Positions 1 through 7,610 of a stretch of DNA of 64,000 nucleotides are shown here, piece by piece; position 1 is the stretch's first letter; each line of letters begins with the position of its first letter. This DNA comes from JAWVFM01 sp963841455. Lineage in GTDB: Bacteria; Actinomycetota; Thermoleophilia; Solirubrobacterales; 70-9. The stretch spans positions 186,001 through 250,000 of the forward strand of contig CAWJCU010000007.1 in the NCBI GenBank assembly GCA_963841455.1. The letters are read 5' to 3'. The notes beneath the pieces are model-generated. The model made no database searches. It saw only the letters and a list, made by a program, of their open reading frames with translations, and had not been told where the DNA came from. The position numbers and the translations under genes are program-made.

Positions 1-2
1 TA

Positions 3-635
3 GCGAGCCCCGTCATCGAAGTTCGCGAGTCGTCGGTGATCGGCGAGGACGGCGTCGAGCGCGAGGTCGACGCGATCGTCTTCGGCACCGGCTTTCATGT
101 CACCGACATCCCGGCGGCGAAGGTCGTCACCGGGCGCGACGGCCGCACGCTCGAAGACGTCTGGGGGGACAGCCCGAACGCGTACCTCGGCACGAACGTC
201 GCGGGCTTTCCGAACCTGTTCTTCCTGCTCGGCCCGAACACCGGCCTCGGGCACAACTCGATGGTCTACATGGCCGAGTCCCAGATCGCCTACGTGATGG
301 GCGCCCTACGCGCGATGCGCGAGCGCGGCGCCGCAGCGGTGGACGTGCGCGAGGACGTTCAGGCCGCCTACAACGCCGAGGTCGACGACCGGATGGGGGA
401 TACGGTGTGGAGCTCCGGGTGCGCGAGCTGGTACATCGACGAGACGGGACGCAACTCGACCCTCTGGCCCGACTGGACCTGGAGGTTCAGGCAGCGGACC
501 GCGCGCTTCGACGCCGAGCGCTACGAGCTGGTGTCGCCGTCGTCCTCGCCGCCCTCGCAGCCGCCGCAGCCCCGCCGCCGGCCGGCGCGAAGGCCGTCCA
601 CGGCGTCACCAGCGGCAACCGCTCCGAGCTCGTAA
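3..635 (+). CDS. Flavin-containing (Baeyer-Villiger type) monooxygenase, C-terminal part
   Basis: This is the 3' end of a gene that begins before the window; the frame is open to the left edge. The visible protein has the C-terminal part of class B flavin monooxygenases of the Baeyer-Villiger kind: the second dinucleotide-domain strand ending in DAIVFGTGFH, then FLLGPNTGLGHNS and MVYMAESQIAYV, then a Trp-rich end (SWYIDETGRNSTLWP). Such enzymes use FAD and NADPH to oxygenate ketones or related substrates; the substrate cannot be read here. Family similarity fades after about codon 165, and the last 35 residues are Pro/Arg/Ser-rich and overlap the next gene in another frame. The native end may therefore lie near 530, with an indel close by. 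Confidence 0.8.
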   Translation, partial: ASPVIEVRESSVIGEDGVEREVDAIVFGTGFHVTDIPAAKVVTGRDGRTLEDVWGDSPNAYLGTNVAGFPNLFFLLGPNTGLGHNSMVYMAESQIAYVMGALRAMRERGAAAVDVREDVQAAYNAEVDDRMGDTVWSSGCASWYIDETGRNSTLWPDWTWRFRQRTARFDAERYELVSPSSSPPSQPPQPRRRPARRPSTASPAATAPSS

Positions 636-1672
636 GGACCGTTCCCATAACGGGGCGCGCGACCGCGGCGCCGCGGTCGGTGCTCTCGCTGAGCCCTCGA
701 AAGCTCCCGAGGCTCGCGCGCGGCGACGTCCTCAAGCTGAGCGCCGAGGTTCAGGTGACGACCACCTGCGTGACGGCCGGCCGCCGTTGCATCGGCCGCC
801 CGTATTCGTTCACCCCTCGGATCAGCGCGCGCATCGTCCTCGCGGATCGCAAGCGGTCGGCGTCGGGCCGCCGGCACGTGCTCGCGCTATCGCGCCCCCA
901 GAGCCTCGGCTGCCACCAGCAGCGCCCCAACCGAAACCACCACTGCGTCCTCGTCTTCCGCAACGTCAAGGCACGGCTTGGCCGGCACCGGCGGCTCCCG
1001 TGCGCCCTTCACCGATGCCGGGTGAACGTCGTCGTCAGCGCCCGCAGCGGCCGCGCCCAGCCCGGAAACGTGATCATCATCGGCGCCGACCGGCCCGACG
1101 GCCGCATCGAGCAGGACATGAGCCGGCTCAACGCCGTGGTGATTCCGAAGGGCGTCCATCCCCGCGTCACGCGTCGACGCGCCGCGCGGCGCGTGCGTCG
1201 ATTGCTGCCCGAGGGCAGCCCGGGCAGCGGGGGCTGGCGAGTGGCCTACTCGCTGAAGCTGGGACACCTCGAGGGAGGCGACATCGTCGCGGCCGCGGCC
1301 CGGGCCCGCACGGGCATCGGTGCGCTCCCGTACAGCGCCTACGTCGCCTCGGAGATCATCATCGCGGGCAACCGGACGGCGACGAAGCCGTTTCCGCGCA
1401 ACGTGACCCTGAGCGGGTTCCTCACCGAGGCGAACGGCTTCAACTGCACCCGGGGCCCGAGCGCCTACCGGACACCCTGCGTCACCCGGAAGGCCGGTCT
1501 TGCGACGATCCGTCATCGACCGGTGGACCGCCGCGGCCGACCGCGGCCGCTTTACCTGAACCTGATCCAGCGATCGTTCCCGAAGCTGGCGCACGCCCGC
1601 CCGGGTGACGCCGCGCAGGTGCTGGGCGGCGGCTTCGTCGCCGCCAACGTCTACCGGGCGCCGCGCCGCTAG
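407..1672 (+). CDS. Secreted eight-cysteine protein, paralogue A
   Basis: Function unknown. An alanine-rich hydrophobic segment ending in PPPAGAKA (about residues 38-62) looks like a signal peptide, so the protein is probably exported. The mature part aligns along its length with the product of 3903-5078. Shared blocks are SELV.TVPIT, a TTTC/TTC segment, RCIG.PYS, RPNRNHHCVL, GFNCT and a TPC motif. Eight cysteines sit at matching places and could form four disulfides. The frame opens at 407 inside the monooxygenase gene, but the first 35 or so residues overlap that gene and are probably not native; no clear Shine-Dalgarno or ATG was found nearer the signal peptide. Its stop overlaps the stop of the convergent HD-GYP gene. 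Homology to paralogue B is strong; any role (matrix, adhesin, cell-surface binding) is speculation. Confidence 0.7.
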   Translation: MELRVRELVHRRDGTQLDPLARLDLEVQAADRALRRRALRAGVAVVLAALAAAAAPPPAGAKAVHGVTSGNRSELVRTVPITGRATAAPRSVLSLSPRKLPRLARGDVLKLSAEVQVTTTCVTAGRRCIGRPYSFTPRISARIVLADRKRSASGRRHVLALSRPQSLGCHQQRPNRNHHCVLVFRNVKARLGRHRRLPCALHRCRVNVVVSARSGRAQPGNVIIIGADRPDGRIEQDMSRLNAVVIPKGVHPRVTRRRAARRVRRLLPEGSPGSGGWRVAYSLKLGHLEGGDIVAAAARARTGIGALPYSAYVASEIIIAGNRTATKPFPRNVTLSGFLTEANGFNCTRGPSAYRTPCVTRKAGLATIRHRPVDRRGRPRPLYLNLIQRSFPKLAHARPGDAAQVLGGGFVAANVYRAPRR

Positions 1673-3063
1673 ACGGCCGCGGCCAGGCGAGCGCCCTCGC
1701 CGACGCGGTGGCGCTCCTCGCTCACGGGCTCCTCGGCCTCGGCGACCAGGCCGATGAGCGCCTCGACGACTCCGGGGTCGAACTGGCTGCCCGCGTTTAC
1801 CCTCAGCTCTGCGATCGCCTCGTCCGTGCTCATGGCCAGGCGGTAGGGGCGGTCGGTCGTCATCGCGTTGAAGGCGTCGCAGCAGGCGATGACCCGCGAA
1901 GCGATCGGGATCTCCTCGCCCGCGAGCCCGTCCGGGTAGCCGCTGCCGTCGAAGTGCTCGTGGTGGCTTCGGACCACCGTGCCCACCTCGCCCAGCATGC
2001 CGCCGATGCGCTCGAGCATCCGCTCGCCCTCGGCCGTATGAGCGCGCATCACCTCCCACTCGTCGTCGCTCAGGGCGCCCGGCTTGTTGATGATCTCGTT
2101 CGGCACATTGACCTTGCCGACGTCATGCAGCAGCGCGCCGAACTCGACGTCGCGGAGGGTCGCGTCGTCGAGGCGCATCTGCACGCCGACGCTCCTCGAG
2201 AGGACCACGACGCTACGGCTGTGAGCTCCCGTGTACGCGTCGTTCGTGCTCAGGATCTCACCGAGGAGATGCGCGGTGCCGCGATAGGCGTGGCTCAGGG
2301 TGAGAGCGTGCTCGATCCGCGCCTCGCGCTCGCGGGCGAAGATCGCGAAAAGGCCGATCACTGGTAGGGCCAGCAGGAACGCCCAGGGCTGGTCCGCGGC
2401 CGCGAAGGCCACGAGCAGGCCGACGGGGGAGAGCAGCGCATCGACGAGCCAGATCGGCTCGCTCTCCTTGACGAGCTCGCTCAAACGCGTGTGCAGCTCG
2501 ACGCGGCTTCGAACGACGGCGCGGCCGAAGTCGAAGCCGAACTGCGCTGCCAGGGCGGCGAGATAGATGGGCCAATCGCCCCAGGAGGGCACCTCAGCGC
2601 TCGCCAGGGAGAGCACGAGCACGGGGCCGACCGTGTACCAGGCGTCGCCCACCATCAGCAGGGCGCGGCTCAGGTGCACCCGGCGGCGCCGGTACTCGGG
2701 GAGGCGCGAGAGGATCAGAGCCACCGGGACGAGGAGGGGTACCGCCGGGGTCGGAAGCAGGAAGAGCATCGGGACGAACACCAGCTGCGTGGGCACCGTC
2801 CAGTAAGACCCGGTGTGGAACCGAACCTGTGCGGCAACGGCGTACGCGATCACGAAGCCCGCGGCCAACGGCAGGTCCAGCGAACGGGCCGAGGGCAGCA
2901 AGGCGACCATCGCGATCGCCGTTGCCAGGAACCCGGTCGCGGTTGCCACCTCGATCCGGAGCTCTCTGCCGGGAAGCCTGGCGGGTCGGCCTTTCCGCGC
3001 CTCGACGAGCATCCGCTCCACGGCCGGGTCCGATTCGGGGTGGGTTGTTCCCAGGTGACTCAC
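1669..3063 (-). CDS. Membrane-anchored HD-GYP cyclic-di-GMP phosphodiesterase
   Basis: This 464-residue protein should hydrolyse the second messenger cyclic di-GMP. Residues about 40-250 hold several hydrophobic segments (a membrane sensor region of no named type). The C-terminal 190 residues form an HD-GYP domain: HSRSVVVLS, the HD pair in LLHDVGKVNVP, a second histidine in MRAHT, then HHEHFDGSGYPDGLAG, which carries the GYP signature, and CDAFNAMTTDRPYR. All expected metal ligands appear present, so it is likely active. It starts at a GTG, with an in-frame stop just upstream. It converges with the secreted protein on its 3' side. It lies 3.4 kb from a cyclic-di-GMP riboswitch in front of a pilin gene, which suggests, but does not prove, a shared signalling circuit. 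Confidence 0.92.
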   Translation of the reverse strand: MSHLGTTHPESDPAVERMLVEARKGRPARLPGRELRIEVATATGFLATAIAMVALLPSARSLDLPLAAGFVIAYAVAAQVRFHTGSYWTVPTQLVFVPMLFLLPTPAVPLLVPVALILSRLPEYRRRRVHLSRALLMVGDAWYTVGPVLVLSLASAEVPSWGDWPIYLAALAAQFGFDFGRAVVRSRVELHTRLSELVKESEPIWLVDALLSPVGLLVAFAAADQPWAFLLALPVIGLFAIFAREREARIEHALTLSHAYRGTAHLLGEILSTNDAYTGAHSRSVVVLSRSVGVQMRLDDATLRDVEFGALLHDVGKVNVPNEIINKPGALSDDEWEVMRAHTAEGERMLERIGGMLGEVGTVVRSHHEHFDGSGYPDGLAGEEIPIASRVIACCDAFNAMTTDRPYRLAMSTDEAIAELRVNAGSQFDPGVVEALIGLVAEAEEPVSEERHRVGEGARLAAAV

Positions 3064-3189
3064 GTCCCGCTCGTGCCACCATCGGCTTTAGCGACGCGCG
3101 ACTTGATGGACGAATGTTCGATTTAGGCCTGCAAGGGATCTGGCGAGTGGATGGGCGGAGTGAAATTGGCGACCTGCATGGAGGCGGGT

Positions 3190-3825
3190 ATGACTGAAGG
3201 GACTCGGATCGGAAGGCTCAACCCGCGGCGCTGGGGGCTCGCCCTCGTCGCGGCACTCGCGCTGGCGGTGCCGGCTTCGGCGCAGGCCGGAACACTGGTG
3301 GCATCGGCGCCCAACTGCGACGAGCAGGCGCTCAGCCAGCCGTTCGCACCGTGGCTCGACCCGGCGTCGTACACGCTCGACAACGGCGGATCCTTTGAGG
3401 GCGGCGCTTCGGGGTGGTCGCTCAGCGGCGCCTCCGTGGCGTCCGGCAACGAGTCCTACAAGGTGGGCGGCGCCGACGACTCGAGCTCGCTGAGCCTGCC
3501 GTCCGGCAGCTCGGCGACGAGCGCCCCGATCTGCGTCGGGCTCGAGCATCCGACCATCCGGGTCTTCGCCCGCAACGGCGGCTCGCCGTTCGCGAGCCTC
3601 CGCGTCGACGTCCTGTTCGAGGACGCGGCCGGCGGCGTCCATTCGCTGACGATCGGCAACGTCGGCAGCACCTCGAGCTGGCAGCCAAGCCCGCAGATGC
3701 CGGTCGTGGCGAACCTGCTGCCCCTGCTTCCCGGCGAGTACACGCCGGTGGAGTTCCGCTTTGTGCCGCAGGGCGGCAACTGGTCGATCGACGACGTCTA
3801 CGTTGATCCCCACCACAGCGGCTAG
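3190..3825 (+). CDS. Exported beta-rich protein of unknown function
   Basis: The start at 3190 is chosen because GGAGG lies five bases before it; a longer reading from 3151 has no such site. The 211-residue product begins with a basic stretch and a hydrophobic core ending in VPASAQA, a good signal peptide. The mature part holds two cysteines (NCDEQAL and APICVG), a glycine/serine-rich segment, and alternating short hydrophobic stretches such as TIRVFARNGG and VEFRFVPQGGNWSIDDVYVDP. The last motif recalls carbohydrate-binding jelly-roll domains, in which an Asp-Asp-Val-Tyr strand closes the sandwich. Extracellular ligand binding is thus an inference. A hairpin terminator follows at once. Confidence 0.7.
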   Translation: MTEGTRIGRLNPRRWGLALVAALALAVPASAQAGTLVASAPNCDEQALSQPFAPWLDPASYTLDNGGSFEGGASGWSLSGASVASGNESYKVGGADDSSSLSLPSGSSATSAPICVGLEHPTIRVFARNGGSPFASLRVDVLFEDAAGGVHSLTIGNVGSTSSWQPSPQMPVVANLLPLLPGEYTPVEFRFVPQGGNWSIDDVYVDPHHSG

Positions 3826-3851
3826 CTCGTACCAGGGAATCCCCGCCCATG

Positions 3852-3884
3852 AAAACCGGCCTCCCCGCGAGGGGGGCCGGTTTT
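3852..3884 (+). terminator. Intrinsic terminator hairpin
   Basis: A 14-bp stem (one G-U pair, five-base loop) runs from AAAACCGGCC on the left to GGCCGGTTTT on the right. The A tract before and T tract after would let it act in either direction. It sits 27 bases after the exported-protein gene and just before the second eight-cysteine gene, so it probably separates the two transcripts. Confidence 0.85.
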
Positions 3885-3902
3885 CGCTACAAAGGACGGG
3901 TG

Positions 3903-5078
3903 GTGCGGGACCGGCTGATCTCGGATCGGCTGCCACGCGCGCCCGCCGTGGCGGGCGCTGTGGCGGTCGCGCTCGCGCTTGCTCCCGCCGCGGCGAGCGC
4001 GCAGGGCGGGGTGCAGGCGGCGAGCACCGTGGACGGGTCCGAGCTCGTCCAGACCGTGCCGATCACGAAACGACCGGGCAAGTCGCCGGCCGTCGTGCAG
4101 TCGCTCGGGCCGGGCCAGCTTCCGGCGCTGGCAGTGGGTGACACGCTGCGCGCGAGCGCCGAGCTGCAGGTATCGACAACGTGCGTGGAAAAGCTCGCAC
4201 GATGCATCGGAAAGCCCTATTCCTACAGCCCGGTCTTTACGGCGCAGATCGTCCTCGCCTCGAGCGAGGGCGCGACGGCCGGCGCCGGAGTCCTCCCCCT
4301 CTCGCCTCAGCTCCAGATGGGCTGCGGGCAGAAGCGGCCCAACCGCAATCACCACTGCGTGCTGACGATCCCGGACGTCACGAGGCCGATCCTGCCCACC
4401 GATCAGCTTCCCTGCGCGACCGGCGCCTGCTTCCTGAACCTCGTGGTGTCGGCCAATGGCCGAAAGGCGAAGAGCGGCAACGTGCTCGTGATCGGCAACG
4501 ACCAGCCCAACGGGACCGTGAAGGGTGGCCGCGGGCGGCTGAACGCAATCGTGACGGCGCCGGGCGAGGAGGCGCTGGCGCAGCCGTTCAACACGACGGG
4601 TCGCGTCTCGAGGACGATCCCGCTCGGCACCCAGAGCTCGGGTTTCCAGACCGTCGCCTACTCGGTGCGGCTCGACGGGCTCGTACCCGGCGATGTGATC
4701 TCGGCCACCGCGCTCCAGCACACCGGCGTGGCCTCGCTCGCCGTCCCTGCGTTCGTCGGCGACCAGATCGTCCTCACCACGAAGCCGACCTCCGCCCGTC
4801 CGAAGAAGAAGTTCTCGACCCAGGACGGTCAGCTCACCCCCGTCAACGGCTTCAACTGCACTCAGGGCCGAAGCCCATACCAGACGCCGTGCAGCTCCTA
4901 CAAGGCCGGGCAGGTGACGATCACGAAGCAGCCGGTCGACAACTTCGGGCTGCCGAAGCCTCTCTACGTCAACCTGGTAACGCGCGCCTTCCCGAAGGTC
5001 GCGCAGGCGAAGGGCCCGGACACGGTGACGATCCGCGGTGGCGGAAATCTGAACGTCGTCCGCTACCCGGGCGGCTGA
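3903..5078 (+). CDS. Secreted eight-cysteine protein, paralogue B
   Basis: Paralogue of the 407-1672 product. The start is the GTG at 3903, six bases after AAAGGA; a longer reading from 3849 begins inside the terminator stem and is rejected. A GTG at 3900 is the alternative. The 391-residue protein has a signal peptide (AVAGAVAVALALAPAAASAQ). The mature part has the same eight cysteines and motifs as paralogue A: SELVQTVPIT, ARCIGKPYS, RPNRNHHCVL, GFNCTQG, PYQTPC and PLYVNLV. Repeated short beta-like stretches (NVLVIGNDQPNG, DVISATALQHTG) suggest an extracellular beta fold. I recognise no named domain. It converges with the antiporter gene, leaving only eight bases between the stops. Confidence 0.78.
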   Translation: MRDRLISDRLPRAPAVAGAVAVALALAPAAASAQGGVQAASTVDGSELVQTVPITKRPGKSPAVVQSLGPGQLPALAVGDTLRASAELQVSTTCVEKLARCIGKPYSYSPVFTAQIVLASSEGATAGAGVLPLSPQLQMGCGQKRPNRNHHCVLTIPDVTRPILPTDQLPCATGACFLNLVVSANGRKAKSGNVLVIGNDQPNGTVKGGRGRLNAIVTAPGEEALAQPFNTTGRVSRTIPLGTQSSGFQTVAYSVRLDGLVPGDVISATALQHTGVASLAVPAFVGDQIVLTTKPTSARPKKKFSTQDGQLTPVNGFNCTQGRSPYQTPCSSYKAGQVTITKQPVDNFGLPKPLYVNLVTRAFPKVAQAKGPDTVTIRGGGNLNVVRYPGG

Positions 5079-5086
5079 ACAGCTCT

Positions 5087-6136
5087 CTATTCGAACCAGG
5101 CGATCGCGCCCACGATCACGAACAGCGCGACGAGCGAGGCGCCCTCGTAGTCGCGCGCCTCTCCGTCGCCGGTGATCTGCCAGATCGCGATCGCCGACAG
5201 CGCGAGGCTCGCGATGTAGACGGGGGGCACGACGAAGGTCAGGGTGTGCGCGAGCAGGAGCGAGACCAGGATCAGGGCCGGGAACAGAAACACCGCGATC
5301 TGGGCCACCGAGTTCTTCACCACCGAGATCGCGAGGTCGGCCTGGCCCTTCGCGGCCAGCACGAGCGCAGTGGCGTTCTCGACCGCGTTGCCGGCGATGG
5401 CGACGATCACGAGGCCGGCGAACGCGCGGGAGATGCCGAGCGACTCGATGGCGGGGGAGAGCGCGGTGATGAACCAGTCGGAGACGAACGCCGCGCCGAC
5501 TCCGGCCGCGGCGAGCAGCGCGATCGTCGCCGGCAGGGCGATCGAGGGCCCCTCGGCCCGGATCGAGGCCGCGGTGTCGGCGCGGAGGTACGACCGCAGC
5601 CACAGGCCGTAGACGACCAGCAGGCAGACGGCGGCGATCACCGAGATGGCCTTGGCGTGCTCGGCCGCCTGGTCGCCGCTCGACTGCGCGATGCCGAGGA
5701 TGACGATGATGAAGACGGCGAGCATCAGCATCGTCATCGTGTCGTTCGGCAGTCGCGGGTGAAAGCGCATCAGCCCGCCCTCGCCGCGGCGGGCGCCGAC
5801 GATGATCGTGAGCCCGAGCACGAGCAGTCCGTTGGCCAGCAACGAGCCGATGAGCGAGGTCTGGGCGACGAGGACCTCACCCTTCTGGAGCGCGAAGAGC
5901 ACGACGAAGAACTCCGGCAGGTTGCCGAGCGTGGACTGGAGCAGGCCGGTCGCGCCGGGGCCGAATCGCTCGCCGAGCGACTCGGTGGCGAAAGCGACGA
6001 CGTAGGCGAGGCCGGCGAGCGCGACCCCGGAGACGGCGAAGGTCGGCACCGCGCCGGCGCCCGCGTAGTGCATGGCGCCCGCGACGGCGGTTGCAATTGC
6101 GATCGCGACGACGGCGAGCGTCCGGCGGCGGGTCAT
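5087..6136 (-). CDS. Calcium/proton (CaCA family) antiporter
   Basis: A 349-residue inner-membrane protein with about eleven hydrophobic segments. It carries the two inverted alpha-repeats of the calcium/cation exchanger superfamily. The first is STLGNLPEFFVVLFAL followed by GSLLANGLLVLG; the second is IAGNAVENATALVLAAKG followed by KNSVAQIAVFLFPAL. The GN.PE and GN.VEN acidic residues are the ion ligands of this family. It should export Ca2+ in exchange for protons. The gene is monocistronic: a TAGGCT box on the minus strand (6145-6150) lies eight bases before its ATG with no Shine-Dalgarno, so a leaderless transcript is likely. Confidence 0.9.
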   Translation of the reverse strand: MTRRRTLAVVAIAIATAVAGAMHYAGAGAVPTFAVSGVALAGLAYVVAFATESLGERFGPGATGLLQSTLGNLPEFFVVLFALQKGEVLVAQTSLIGSLLANGLLVLGLTIIVGARRGEGGLMRFHPRLPNDTMTMLMLAVFIIVILGIAQSSGDQAAEHAKAISVIAAVCLLVVYGLWLRSYLRADTAASIRAEGPSIALPATIALLAAAGVGAAFVSDWFITALSPAIESLGISRAFAGLVIVAIAGNAVENATALVLAAKGQADLAISVVKNSVAQIAVFLFPALILVSLLLAHTLTFVVPPVYIASLALSAIAIWQITGDGEARDYEGASLVALFVIVGAIAWFE

Positions 6137-6144
6137 GGAGGGGC

Positions 6145-6150
6145 AGCCTA
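6145..6150 (-). promoter_or_regulatory. Putative -10 box of the antiporter gene
   Basis: Minus-strand TAGGCT followed by eight bases and the ATG at 6136. The spacing would start transcription at or next to the start codon. Confidence 0.5.
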
Positions 6151-6219
6151 TGGATGGCCTCGTCCACGCGTCCAGGGCGGGTAGGCGACACAGGCGACGG
6201 TCTGGGGGCCAGCCCCTAG

Positions 6220-6249
6220 TTGGACGGATGTACCCCCCAGGAATACCTA
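6220..6249 (+). promoter_or_regulatory. Promoter of the riboswitch-pilin transcript
   Basis: TTGGAC (6220-6225), an 18-base spacer and TACCTA (6244-6249) make a plausible housekeeping promoter. Transcription would begin near 6256 and give a leader of about 195 bases carrying the riboswitch. No other good -35/-10 pair was seen between it and the aptamer. Confidence 0.55.
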
Positions 6250-6294
6250 AAGCCAGGTAGCCATCGAACCGATGGGGAAGGCGTAATGGCCAGT

Positions 6295-6388
6295 GCCTCG
6301 GTGAATCAAAGGCAAACCCGTCGCGAGGCGGGGACGCAAAGCCACGGTGCTCTTCGGAGCAAGCCGGGCTGCCGCCGGGGTCACATCG
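6295..6388 (+). promoter_or_regulatory. Cyclic-di-GMP-I (GEMM) riboswitch aptamer
   Basis: The sequence has the landmark elements of the class I cyclic-di-GMP aptamer: AAAGGCAAACC, a short helix closed by a GCGA tetraloop (GNRA type), then GGGACGCAAAGCC, which is nearly invariant in the family, and a second helix closed by a UUCG-type loop (GCTC-TTCG-GAGC). It lies 60-150 bases before a type IV pilin start, a position known for this riboswitch class in other bacteria. A CCCC-TCAC-GGGG hairpin (6403-6414) and the Shine-Dalgarno of the pilin follow, so control at translation is likely. The exact ends of the closing helix are approximate. Confidence 0.9.
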
Positions 6389-6451
6389 ACGCCCGTATGG
6401 CTCCCCTCACGGGGCGCTGGCTGGTCATCCAAGGGTCCAAGGAGGGAACCT

Positions 6452-6912
6452 ATGTTCTCTAAGCTCCGTGAGAGGGGCCAGGGCGAGTCCGGTTTCACGC
6501 TCGTCGAGCTCCTGGTCGTCATGCTCATCATCGGCCTTCTGGCCGCGATCGCCATCCCGGCGTTCTTCAACCAGCGCCAGAAGGCGACCGACAGCCAGGC
6601 GAAGGTCTACGCCCGCACGGCGGAGACCGCGATGGAGACGTTCGCGACCGACAACCAGGGAGTCTACGCTGGTGCTGCCGCCGATGCGGTCCGATCTCGT
6701 TGCGATCGAGCCGACGCTGAGCGGCGCCAACAACCTCGCCGTCAGCGTCGAACGCGACCACCTACACGGTGACGGTGGACGCTCCCGCTAACACGAGCGG
6801 CAACACGTTCTCGATCTCCCGCAACGCGAACGGAACTACCAGCCTGACCTGTACGGCGGCGGGTACCGCTGGCTGTCCGGGCAGCGGTGGCGGCACCGGC
6901 ACCTGGGGCTAG
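6452..6912 (+). CDS. Major type IV pilin, frame broken twice
   Basis: AAGGAGGG lies five bases before the ATG at 6452. The product starts with a short leader and a prepilin peptidase site (GESG/FTLVELLVVMLIIGLLAAIAIP): glycine at -1, phenylalanine at +1, glutamate at +5. The first frame is good to about 6670. A second frame then reads SDLVAIEPTLSGANNLAVSV, and a third reads NATTYTVTVDA ... SLTCTAAGTAGCPGSG and ends in a stop at 6910-6912. These pieces match the neighbouring pilin (7036-7482) in order, including the disulfide loop near the C-terminus. So this is one pilin gene of about 150 codons with two single-base indels near 6675 and 6750, either sequence errors or real decay. Riboswitch control suggests it is the regulated subunit. 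Confidence 0.85.
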
Positions 6913-6959
6913 CACCGATCTGGCCGAGCTGAGCTCGGCAGCGACCATGGACGCTACGA

Positions 6960-6983
6960 GGGGCGGGCCTTCAGGCCCGCCCC
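6960..6983 (+). terminator. Hairpin after the first pilin
   Basis: A perfect 10-bp stem (GGGGCGGGCC/GGCCCGCCCC) with a TTCA loop stands 47 bases after the pilin stop. There is no T tract, so it may end transcription weakly or stabilise the 3' end of an abundant pilin mRNA. Confidence 0.55.
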
Positions 6984-7035
6984 GCGTCGCGCTCAGGGAC
7001 TGGAGTGCAGCGGCGCCCTGGCCGATCTATGGGTT

Positions 7036-7482
7036 GTGACCGCCGCGACGCAGAGGGCTAGGTCGGAGCGCGGCATGACGCTCGTCGAGCTCCTGGTCGT
7101 GCTGCTGATCATCGGCGTGCTGGCGGCGATCGCGATCCCCTCCTTCTTCAGTCAGTCCGACAAGGCGACCGACGCGGCCGCGAAGGCTGCGGCGCGGACG
7201 GCCGCCGGCGCGATCGAGGTCTACTCGACCGACCACGACGGCTCCTACGCCGGCGCCACGCCTCAGGCGCTGCACGACATCGAGCCGACGCTCGATGCCG
7301 CGACGCTCACCGTCTCGGACTGGGACGGGAGCGGGTCTCCGGCGAATCGTTCCTACCGGGTGGCCGCGGTGTCATCCACGGGAAATCGCTTCTGGCTCGC
7401 GCGGAACGCTTCCAGCGTGACGACCCTGGACTGCACCGTCCCCGGGCAGGCCGGCTGCCCCTCAGACGGGCACTGGGGGTAG
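7036..7482 (+). CDS. Second type IV pilin
   Basis: A 148-residue prepilin. After a short basic leader comes the processing site SERG/MTLVELLVVLLIIGVLAAIAIPSFF, with the Glu5 needed for assembly, and then a globular domain. A C-terminal disulfide loop is visible (LDCTVPGQAGC). It is an intact paralogue of the preceding pilin, sharing YAGA ... IEPTL and the two terminal cysteines. It starts with GTG and has no strong Shine-Dalgarno. It could be an alternative subunit or a minor pilin. Unlike its neighbour it has no riboswitch of its own, and the hairpin at 6960 may partly uncouple the two. Confidence 0.9.
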   Translation: MTAATQRARSERGMTLVELLVVLLIIGVLAAIAIPSFFSQSDKATDAAAKAAARTAAGAIEVYSTDHDGSYAGATPQALHDIEPTLDAATLTVSDWDGSGSPANRSYRVAAVSSTGNRFWLARNASSVTTLDCTVPGQAGCPSDGHWG

Positions 7483-7610
7483 CGGGCCGGGGCGCGTACC
7501 TGCCTTCGACCTCATCCATTTGTCCACGCCACGGCTTGAGGTTTGGCGCAGCCTGCCGATCAAGAGCTTGCCCTGGCCGCACCGGCGGTCGCGGCGCGAA
7601 CGGAGTCCGA

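Noticed and set aside
3822..5603. 593-codon minus-strand frame
   Set aside because: Antisense to the secreted protein and partly over the antiporter; no recognisable motif and typical shadow composition.
4181..6184. 667-codon open frame on the plus strand
   Set aside because: It crosses the second eight-cysteine gene in another frame and then runs antisense to the antiporter. Its composition is Arg/Asp/Gly-rich low complexity, as expected of a GC-rich shadow frame.
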